Origin: Stramenopiles sp. TOSAG23-2
Lineage: Eukaryota > Sar
DNA length: 11,769 nt
Direction: 5' to 3'
Assembly (NCBI GenBank): GCA_900128395.1
Contig: LT649901.1
Coordinates: forward strand, 1 to 11,769
Shown: piece by piece, positions 1 through 6,544 of the stretch
How the letters are laid out: each line of letters begins with the position of its first letter
How positions within the stretch are numbered: the stretch's first letter is position 1
Notes under the pieces: generated by a model
What the model was told of the DNA's origin: nothing
The model's database searches: none
The model's input: the letters and a program-made list of their open reading frames with translations, nothing else
Program-made: the position numbers and the translations under genes

Positions 1-62
1 ATTATAATATCCAAAAAGAAGCCACATTGCATTTAGTATTGCGTTTACGTGGTGGATGTTAA
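1..62 (+). CDS. Ubiquitin / polyubiquitin, C-terminal end (partial)
   Basis: This is the 3' end of a ubiquitin coding sequence that starts left of the window. Codons run from base 3 and end with TAA at 60-62. They read YNIQKEATLHLVLRLRGGC, which matches ubiquitin residues 59-76 plus one extra Cys. The RLRGG tail is the segment that is activated by E1 and conjugated to lysines on targets. A single extra residue after GG is typical of the last unit of polyubiquitin genes (human UBB also ends in Cys) and is removed by deubiquitinases. Whether upstream units exist cannot be seen. One oddity is Ala at the position of the nearly invariant Ser65. Ribosomal-protein fusions such as UBA52 or RPS27A are excluded because the frame stops straight after the Cys. 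Confidence 0.95.
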   Translation, partial: YNIQKEATLHLVLRLRGGC

Positions 63-507
63 TGAATATTCCGCACAAAGTTATATACATGCATGAAAAA
101 ATATTATTTGTAAAGTGTAAAAGTGAACTAAAGAAAGCATTAAAGAAACAAACGAGTGAATTACTTCTATATATATTCCAGACATATCATAAATATCTGA
201 AGTTATACATATTAAAGTAGAAAGTGAGCACACGTGTTAAACTACTCGTAATTCCTTTGAAAAAAAGGAAACTGTTGCAAGTCAAGTGAAGTATAAAAAA
301 TTACGGTTCGTAAGATTTTCTAAAATTTTTAAAATACGTAATTTTTAATTAAAGTACTCTCTATTGATATATTCGTATATATCATAATATAAGAATAGTA
401 TCAGTACGTATCATATTTTTTATTAGTATTACTACACAGTATGCATATATTATATAATGATATATATATATATTACTCTAGGTATGTTAAATTACGCGTG
501 CATAATT
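63..507. other. AT-rich intergenic region between convergent genes
   Basis: This stretch holds the 3' flank of the ubiquitin gene and, from the other side, the 3' flank of the small minus-strand gene. It is very AT-rich, with TA-dinucleotide runs around 460-475. No convincing reading frame, RNA gene or repeat was seen. A CACGTG hexamer lies at 231-236 but has no obvious promoter context here. Confidence 0.6.
419..424 (-). terminator. Candidate poly(A) signal AATAAA for the small minus-strand gene
   Basis: The plus strand reads TTTATT, so the minus strand carries AATAAA about 85 bases downstream of the stop codon at 508-510. The position suits a eukaryotic 3' UTR. The hexamer is common by chance in such AT-rich DNA, so this only supports the gene model weakly. 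Confidence 0.3.
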
Positions 508-1166
508 TTATGTATAAATTTTTTCACATTTCTTATTTGTATCATTACACACCATTTTACAGACATGTGGCCCAAATCTAATAATCTCCTCCTCCATATT
601 GCTGCTATGTCGTGGCTCTTTTCCTTTTTCTGTTACTTGTATTTCTTTCCAATCATCTTTATTTAAAATGGTAACATGTTCAGAACCTTTTTCTAATTTC
701 ACTTCCACATCTTGCAATTGCTTTGCTTGTAAACATAATAAATCCATTTTTTCCTTTTCTTCTAATTTCTCCTGTTTTCTCTTCGCTCTTTCTTCTTTTG
801 TCTCCGGGGCGCCACGTGCTAGCTTGTATACAAATAATGGAGCATGATTTTAATATTCAATTACTTGATCAAAAAAATATATTTATATTTTAAATGAAAT
901 TTTGAAACTTCGTCGAAGCTTTCTCGCTATTATATTTATAATTCCTTTACAACGCTTCTGTATTATCAATAAAATTTCTATCACCTATTCATCCAAAAAG
1001 CAAAAAAAAAAGATAATATCCCATTTAAAATGTATTATTGCTTTGCTTTCATCAATTATTTCTATGTTTATTATCATCGGGTATATGGGGGATGGGGTGG
1101 GCACGTGGACGTAATGGTGTGTCCATGCTATACAAATTATTTACATACCTCACAACCGAAACACAT
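508..1166 (-). CDS. Hypothetical small charged protein, probable two-exon gene
   Basis: The family is not recognised. On the minus strand a frame open from 849 down to the TAA at 508-510 has protein-like composition, unlike the surrounding DNA: a Lys/Glu-rich start (KEERAKRKQEKLEEKEK) that should form a helix or coiled coil, then a mixed region ending near HVCKMVCND. It has no ATG before 747, which would discard the charged N-terminus. A better model is exon 1 at 1149-1166 (ATG TGT TTC GGT TGT GAG), followed by a GTATGT donor and a phase-0 AAG acceptor at 823-825, with exon 2 at 508-822. This gives about 110 residues beginning MCFGCE-LARGAPETK. It is divergent from the cyclase gene and convergent with ubiquitin. 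No signal peptide or membrane segment is visible. The exon is fairly credible; the exact start and splice sites are inference. Confidence 0.45.
823..1148 (-). other. Candidate spliceosomal intron (326 bases)
   Basis: On the minus strand the segment begins with GTATGT directly after the codon GAG and ends with TATACAAG just before the CTA codon at 820-822. Both ends are phase 0, so the flanking frames join without a shift. It is AT-rich with in-frame stops, as expected for an intron. No clear branch-point consensus was identified. An acceptor three bases later (CTAG) would put the frames out of phase. Confidence 0.35.
1087..1108. promoter_or_regulatory. G-run cluster with a CACGTG box
   Basis: In an otherwise AT-rich stretch the plus strand has G-runs at 1087-1091, 1094-1097 and 1099-1101, running into the palindrome CACGTG (1102-1107) and then GG. 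CACGTG is the core site of bHLH and some bZIP factors, and a GACGT core follows at 1108-1112. It lies between two divergent genes, within the proposed intron of the minus-strand one. A role as a shared regulatory island is inference. Confidence 0.25.
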
Positions 1167-1439
1167 CCGGTTAATATAAAAAATATGAAAATTACACTTT
1201 AAAAGTTAATAATTGATTGATTGAGTATATAAGAAAATGAATATGTGTGTGAAATATTTTACGTACATCATAAATAAATCATTTATGAGCTACCAATTGC
1301 AGTAAGATAATTTATTTGAAATAAACAAGAATTTTGTATTTTGATTTACTACATTTACAGTAAATATAATTTTTTTGATCGAGTTTCAGGTTTCAGACTT
1401 GAAATTAAAATAATAATTAATATTACTGATTAAATAATA
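1167..1439. promoter_or_regulatory. Divergent promoter region between the small gene and the adenylyl cyclase
   Basis: About 270 bases separate the proposed start of the minus-strand gene from the cyclase ATG, so both promoters should lie here. Visible elements are a TATA-like TATATAAG at 1226-1233, a perfect 8-base inverted repeat (1268-1275 and 1281-1288), and a T-rich tract followed by TTTCAG twice (1370-1396). The last looks like a splice acceptor and could mark a 5' UTR intron of the cyclase gene. No long reading frame is present. In-frame TAA at 1431-1433 limits the cyclase start. All elements are motif matches in AT-rich DNA. Confidence 0.35.
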
Positions 1440-4400
1440 ATGGCTGATAAATATAAAGTTGAGTTAAATTTACCTGGTGGTGAAGATAATAACAACAATT
1501 CTGCAACAACGTTTATTTCATCAAAAGATGCAGGGCTCATACCTCGATCGGTACGATTAGAAATTACCAGTGCGGGAAAGTTACCGGACGCTCCGTCAAA
1601 GAAATTAGTGGAGGCATGTGTATTATTAGCTGATATTTCTGGATTTACAGCATTAGGTGAAAAATTAAATACTGAACACGGTGATGCAAAAGGTGCGGAA
1701 GAATTTGCATCTCAAATGAGTGAAGCTATAAGTGCTTTAGTAAATGTAACACATAGATATGAAGGTGAATGTGTAAAAATAGCTGGAGATTGTTTAATCT
1801 GTACTTTCAGTGCAATACCAACAGACCCAGAAGATGAGGGAGATACCGCTTCTTTTGAACGCGCAAAAGAATGTGCAATTGAGATGCTAAAAGTGATAAA
1901 AGATACAAATCCTGATCTTGATTTACACGGAGGTCTTGCTGGAAGTGCAACATTACAACGGATTCACTTGAAAGAGTTACGTGGCTCTTCTCCGCGATCT
2001 AATAGTGCCAGACAGCGTATGAAAAAAATTGATGAAAGCACAATGTCGAAAGCTGAGTTTGAGCGAAGTAAACAACGATGGTTTCTAATAGCTGGAAGGC
2101 CGATTAAAATTGCTGCTGGGCTTTTGGATAAAGCAAAAGCAGGTGTTGTAAAGGTTTATGGTGGACTCAGTTTAACGAGAGAAACTAATTATTCTGATAT
2201 CATTGACGAAGAAGAAGATCAAAGCCAGCTACAAAAACGAATGTCTAAACGTGGTAGTATGATTGATACTTACACGGCTGAACTTTCTATTTGTCCTGAA
2301 ATTGCATCCTCCTATATCCCTCCGATTGTAAGAGCAAAAGGAGGCAGTACACAATTTGCCAATGAAAGACGTAGGGTGGTCACGGTTTTTTTATCCTTGC
2401 CTGGTTTGGCAAAAGAATCTACAACTTCAGATGGCGTCAATGAAGCAAATCTCAATGATGTTTATTCTGCTTTACGTTCTGTTTTATCAAAATTTGAAGG
2501 TGAAATGCGTGATTTTTTGTTTGAAGATAAAGGGTGTACCATGATTGCTTGTTTTGGCATTACCCGAATCACTGAAGTTGATGCATTACGTGGTGTATTA
2601 TTTGCGTTAGAAGCTTCATCTGCTTGTTCCTCCCTTAGTAATCCTTGTAAAGTTGGTATTTCGATGGGTCAATGTTTTACTGGTATATGTGGCCATCCAT
2701 CTCGCAACGATTTTGTTGTTATGGGCGCAGAAACGAATATGGCTGCTCGCTTAATGGGTAAAGCTGAAATTGGTAAAATATTAGTCAGCGAACGTATCTA
2801 TAATGCAACGCTAAACTACATTGGGTATGATATGTCGAATCCAATGGAAGTAAAAGGTAAAGATGGTACATTTCGTGCATTAAGCCCTTTTGGCAGGAAA
2901 GCTGGTGCCGTACGTCATAAAAATGAAGATGAACTCGATAAAGCTATATTTGTAGGGAGAGAAAAAGAAATGACTGTTTTGCGTGCTGGCTTAAAGGCAT
3001 TACTGGAAAATCAAAAAGGCGGTGCATATATATTGGAAGGTTTAGCCGGTATGGGTAAAAGTGCCATCGTATGGCAATTGCAACGTGAAGCTATTGATGA
3101 TAATGTACGTTTTCTAATGGGTACAGGATCAGCTATTGAAAAACAAACACCATATTTTGCATTTGGCCAAATTTTAACTGCGGCAGCAAATTTATCGAGT
3201 CGCCCATCATATGGTGAAGTGTTGGCATTGAAACATACATATCAACTGGATGAAGATGATGTAAATGCACTAGGTATTATATTACCTTCGTTAGCAAAGC
3301 GAGATGAACAAGGCAATCAAATAGAGCAAGGGCGTCTGGAAGGAAGAGCAGCGCAAGTATGCTTGAAAATTTTCAATACAATGGAAAAATCAATATTTAT
3401 ATTTGAAGATGCTCATTGGATTGATTCGCAATCATGGGTTATGTTGCAAATGGTGTTACCTCAGTTGGCTACAGGGGCAATTGTTATGATTGTTACAAGA
3501 CCTCCAGATATGGCATCACAAATGAAAGGCGGAGGACATGCTGGAACTGAAGGATTTGTAGCTTCTGACGAAACAACAGAAAATGAATGGCTCGAAGACA
3601 ATGATCGCGTAAAATTTGGGCGTATTTTAGCTGGTTTAAAGTCACAAGCAAATATTGAGCTAATGTCATTGGGGGTGATGGGCATAGAAGGAATGCGAGA
3701 ATTGATAGCAAGAACTTTGGAAGTGCCAATAAAGAGTGTAAGCGATGATTTTGTCAATTTGATGAACCAGAAAGCTGGAGGTATTCCTATGTATTTAACT
3801 TCAATGACTGCATGGTTGAAAGAAAAACAGATGGTTAGTACATTGGAAGATGGTACTATTCACTTTCAAGGAGAATTACAAGACATCAAATTTCCAAGCT
3901 CTATCATGGATACTGTATTAGAAAGAATTGACAGTTTGGATGAGGCTGCAAAAACATTGGTCAAAATATGTGCATGCTTTGGTTTTGAGTTTGGTGCGAT
4001 TTATCTTGAAAAAGTTGCGCCTAAATTTTTAGATATTGAATCTGCAGATGATCCAATATATCAAAATGCTTTGTTGACGTTGGCTGCAAGAGGGTTGGTA
4101 GCACCAGTGACAGGTGAATCTGTGCTAAAACTTTTAAAATTTAGTCATCAAATAATTACTGAGAGTGCATATAATCTAATGCTAGATTCTCAACGACGAC
4201 AAGTGCACAAGTTAATAGCAATGGAATATGAAAATAGTACCGGTAAATTTGAAATGGAAGTCTTGGCTCATCACTGGCTACGGAGTGGTGATACAGAACG
4301 TGGTTGTAAAATGTTGGAAGCTGCTGCGGCCAAAGCCATGGAAATTGAGGCCCTAAAAGAAGCTGTGAACCAGTTATCTTTAGCTATAAATCATGGTAAA

Positions 4401-6320
4401 ACCCATCCAAATAAAGCACTTTGGATTGCAATGATTGGCTTAGCTCGCTATTCTTTTGGTGAATTAGATGAGTCTGTTGAATTGGCTTATCGAGCTCTTG
4501 AAGTGCTTGGCGAACCTGATTTTATGCCTCAGACTCGCTCAGCAACAACCATAGAGATGATGGTTCGCGAATATGCGACATTAGATGACTTACCACCACA
4601 AAATAATAGTGACGTCGATTCTATGGCACGTGCAAAAATGTTAATATGTTTATTATTTGGAATAGGTGTGACCTCAATTAATGGTCCTTTTCGTAAGATT
4701 GCGACTACCAAATATAATATAAAACCAGCTGACATTAAATCACTTGGGCAATGGTATCAACAAAAATGTTTATTTATGGCATATGAGCAAGGAGATGTAA
4801 ATAATTGGGCCAGAATGCACAACTTTTTGCACAGGACAGGATGGTATGAAGCGGATCAAGTACGACAATGCTATAGACGCGTCCAAGCTTTGATTCTGAA
4901 CAATGCTGTAAAACCGAATATTCGTGCAGAAAGTGTCCAATACTTGTTTCATTGGTATACACCTCATGCACCAGAATTCGTTAAACAAGGTCCAAAACAG
5001 TGTACAGATATTTTGGAGCTAGTGAAAGGAAATTTAAAGTATGCTATAAATGAAGCGGGAGTTCGTTGGGGCCTTGTATTTTGTTTACATGCACTAGGAG
5101 ATCACAAAATGGCGCAACATTATCTAGATACAATGCCAAAAATTCAACTCGACACAGAAGCTCTTGAAGATACAAAAGCAAGTATATATATGTATATAAA
5201 ATTGGCAGAATTGGGACATTATTCATATTTGGGTGATCTCGACAAAACTAAGGAGACTATGAACAGATTAATGGCAATGGGGAAGAAGTTTCCAAATACC
5301 AAGAAACCATATCCAAATAAACGATATATGATTGCTTGGAACCTTATATCTGTAACTGTTCTCGAAGCTGCGGTTGGAAATTTTGATGCAGTTGAACAGG
5401 ATATTATGCCACTGGTTTCTATGTTGCCCCGATTATTACCGCCGTATAGAACTCACATTATAACTTCTATAGCATGGGTATTCGCAGCATTAGAGCTTCT
5501 GGCTTATAAAAAAGGAAAAGGAGATGATGTTTCTTTATTAGCAGCTACTTTAAATAAGTCTCGTGGCATAATTGAAAATTATGGATCTACTTTTCCAGGA
5601 ATGTACAGATGTGCAGGACAAGCGATGGTAGCCCAAATAAGTTTATTACTCGAAGATAGACCTTATGCGCCTGAATTAAAACGAATGGAGGATGCACTTG
5701 CTTATGCAATAGAACTAGGTTGCGTGATTTTAGATGTGAACATTTTAAAGCATTTTGTAGGTACATGGAAATGTGATTTAGCAATGCTCGAAGAAGCGGA
5801 AGAGGGATATAAGCAAATAGGCTTTGAAATGCTCTTGCCAATTTTAAAGAGAAGTATGGAAAAAATCAAAGGTGACGGTATGAGCCCAGTTGATTTGACA
5901 TTTGTTCCAGACAATATTAGTGATAGTGATAATAACTCAGATCCTTTGATGGCAATTGAGAAAAAAATTCTGGATGCTAAAGCTAAAGTAAAAGCAACGA
6001 GGGATGACGTAGACTTGGTGAAGGTTGCCCGTGCAGAACTGAAAGCTCTTATGAAAGAAAAAAAGGCATTAATAGCTAAACTGGAAGCGGAGAAGGAGAA
6101 TGTAGATATCGATGCAAAGGTGGAAGAAGTACAGGGGCTTATAGATGCAGCGAATGATCGTGCGATGGCAGCAATGGAAGAAGATGATGAAGAGGCAGAA
6201 GAAGCGGCATATGAAGAGGTAGATAAACTTATGGCAGAATTGGAAAAGTTGAAAGCGATGATGTCTGGTCCAAAGAAAAAACTAGTTGAAGCGCAACAGA
6301 CAGATAAATCGGTAAATTAA
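1440..6320 (+). CDS. Soluble-type adenylyl cyclase (ADCY10-like)
   Basis: This 1626-residue protein should convert ATP to cyclic AMP and pyrophosphate in the cytosol or at internal structures. It has no signal peptide or membrane segment. The order matches animal soluble adenylyl cyclase, which is nearly the same length (about 1610 residues): class III cyclase C1 (about 55-245), C2 (about 311-460), an AAA/NACHT-like P-loop NTPase (from 502), a long helical TPR-like region (about 930-1490), then a charged coiled-coil tail (about 1500-1610). C1 has both metal-binding Asp residues, D65 and D117. C2 has the sAC-type DKGC motif (363-366) and the transition-state pair N433/R437. The start is the first ATG after an in-frame TAA at 1431-1433, with A at -3. 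An AATAAA lies 63 bases after the stop. The identification is firm at family level; regulation by bicarbonate or calcium is known for relatives but not shown here. Confidence 0.93.
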   Translation: MADKYKVELNLPGGEDNNNNSATTFISSKDAGLIPRSVRLEITSAGKLPDAPSKKLVEACVLLADISGFTALGEKLNTEHGDAKGAEEFASQMSEAISALVNVTHRYEGECVKIAGDCLICTFSAIPTDPEDEGDTASFERAKECAIEMLKVIKDTNPDLDLHGGLAGSATLQRIHLKELRGSSPRSNSARQRMKKIDESTMSKAEFERSKQRWFLIAGRPIKIAAGLLDKAKAGVVKVYGGLSLTRETNYSDIIDEEEDQSQLQKRMSKRGSMIDTYTAELSICPEIASSYIPPIVRAKGGSTQFANERRRVVTVFLSLPGLAKESTTSDGVNEANLNDVYSALRSVLSKFEGEMRDFLFEDKGCTMIACFGITRITEVDALRGVLFALEASSACSSLSNPCKVGISMGQCFTGICGHPSRNDFVVMGAETNMAARLMGKAEIGKILVSERIYNATLNYIGYDMSNPMEVKGKDGTFRALSPFGRKAGAVRHKNEDELDKAIFVGREKEMTVLRAGLKALLENQKGGAYILEGLAGMGKSAIVWQLQREAIDDNVRFLMGTGSAIEKQTPYFAFGQILTAAANLSSRPSYGEVLALKHTYQLDEDDVNALGIILPSLAKRDEQGNQIEQGRLEGRAAQVCLKIFNTMEKSIFIFEDAHWIDSQSWVMLQMVLPQLATGAIVMIVTRPPDMASQMKGGGHAGTEGFVASDETTENEWLEDNDRVKFGRILAGLKSQANIELMSLGVMGIEGMRELIARTLEVPIKSVSDDFVNLMNQKAGGIPMYLTSMTAWLKEKQMVSTLEDGTIHFQGELQDIKFPSSIMDTVLERIDSLDEAAKTLVKICACFGFEFGAIYLEKVAPKFLDIESADDPIYQNALLTLAARGLVAPVTGESVLKLLKFSHQIITESAYNLMLDSQRRQVHKLIAMEYENSTGKFEMEVLAHHWLRSGDTERGCKMLEAAAAKAMEIEALKEAVNQLSLAINHGKTHPNKALWIAMIGLARYSFGELDESVELAYRALEVLGEPDFMPQTRSATTIEMMVREYATLDDLPPQNNSDVDSMARAKMLICLLFGIGVTSINGPFRKIATTKYNIKPADIKSLGQWYQQKCLFMAYEQGDVNNWARMHNFLHRTGWYEADQVRQCYRRVQALILNNAVKPNIRAESVQYLFHWYTPHAPEFVKQGPKQCTDILELVKGNLKYAINEAGVRWGLVFCLHALGDHKMAQHYLDTMPKIQLDTEALEDTKASIYMYIKLAELGHYSYLGDLDKTKETMNRLMAMGKKFPNTKKPYPNKRYMIAWNLISVTVLEAAVGNFDAVEQDIMPLVSMLPRLLPPYRTHIITSIAWVFAALELLAYKKGKGDDVSLLAATLNKSRGIIENYGSTFPGMYRCAGQAMVAQISLLLEDRPYAPELKRMEDALAYAIELGCVILDVNILKHFVGTWKCDLAMLEEAEEGYKQIGFEMLLPILKRSMEKIKGDGMSPVDLTFVPDNISDSDNNSDPLMAIEKKILDAKAKVKATRDDVDLVKVARAELKALMKEKKALIAKLEAEKENVDIDAKVEEVQGLIDAANDRAMAAMEEDDEEAEEAAYEEVDKLMAELEKLKAMMSGPKKKLVEAQQTDKSVN
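1602..2819 (+). other. Tandem class III cyclase domains C1 and C2
   Basis: C1 (residues 55-245) begins LLADISGFTAL, with metal-binding D65, and has KIAGDC with K113 and D117. Its second half carries FLIAGRPIKIAAG at 215-227. C2 (311-460) lacks the first metal Asp (S319 aligns there) but keeps DKGC, VGISMGQCFTGICGH, and N433/R437 in TNMAARLM. One active site is therefore expected at the C1/C2 interface, plus one degenerate site, as in mammalian sAC. Residues 428-433 give MGAETN where human C2 has IGQKVN. The adenine-contacting Thr before that segment appears to be Val. Confidence 0.9.
2940..3509 (+). other. P-loop NTPase module of the cyclase
   Basis: After the C2 domain the motif FVGREKEM (about 504-511) opens an AAA/NACHT-like ATPase. 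Walker A is GLAGMGKS at 534-541 (bases 3039-3062) and Walker B is IFIFEDAHWID at about 652-662. This is the arrangement of the ORC/AAA-type module found after the cyclase domains in soluble adenylyl cyclases and in some bacterial cyclases and LuxR-type regulators. The key Lys (K540) and acidic pair (E656/D657) are present, so nucleotide binding is likely. It probably has a regulatory role. Confidence 0.85.
5937..6269 (+). other. Charged coiled-coil tail of the cyclase
   Basis: Roughly residues 1500-1610 are almost only Ala, Lys, Glu, Asp, Leu and Met with heptad-like spacing, including an acidic block of EDDEEAEEAAYEE type near residue 1590. It follows the helical-repeat region and an acidic linker (SDSDNNSD). 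A long coiled coil here suggests oligomerisation or anchoring, for instance to a cytoskeletal structure. That is inference from composition. Confidence 0.7.
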
Positions 6321-6544
6321 AGAACAAATAATATTTTTTAAAAATTAATATATAATACACGAACCATCTCGTATAATTTTTAAATAAATTCTCTCTTATA
6401 TTTATATAAGACTTTCGTATTAATAAAAATTGTACGAAGCGTAATCTTTCCTCTCCTCTCTAATTCCATCTCACTCTTTTAAAATTACGAAGGTACATTA
6501 TATGACTCTTCGTGTAAATATTTCCAATAATCAACACACCCCTT
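6321..6544. other. Convergent intergenic region (two 3' UTRs)
   Basis: These 224 bases separate the stop codons of the cyclase and of the DCD/RNase/methyltransferase gene, which face each other. Plus-strand AATAAA hexamers lie at 6383-6388 and 6422-6427. A pyrimidine-rich tract lies at about 6446-6480. A short inverted repeat pairs TTCGTA (6414-6419) with TACGAA (6433-6438). No canonical AATAAA was found for the minus-strand gene. The two 3' UTRs may overlap. Confidence 0.5.
6383..6388 (+). terminator. Candidate poly(A) signal AATAAA for the cyclase gene
   Basis: An exact AATAAA lies 63 bases past the cyclase stop codon, with T-rich DNA following. A second copy is at 6422-6427. The distance is right for a eukaryotic 3' UTR, but chance occurrence is likely in AT-rich sequence. 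Confidence 0.35.

Noticed and set aside
902-1114. Plus-strand hydrophobic frame of 70 codons
   Set aside because: It starts at TTG and not ATG, arises from T-rich DNA, and lies in the proposed intron of the minus-strand gene.
3461-3757. Two overlapping minus-strand frames within the cyclase gene
   Set aside because: They are antisense to well-supported cyclase coding sequence and have no recognisable motif.
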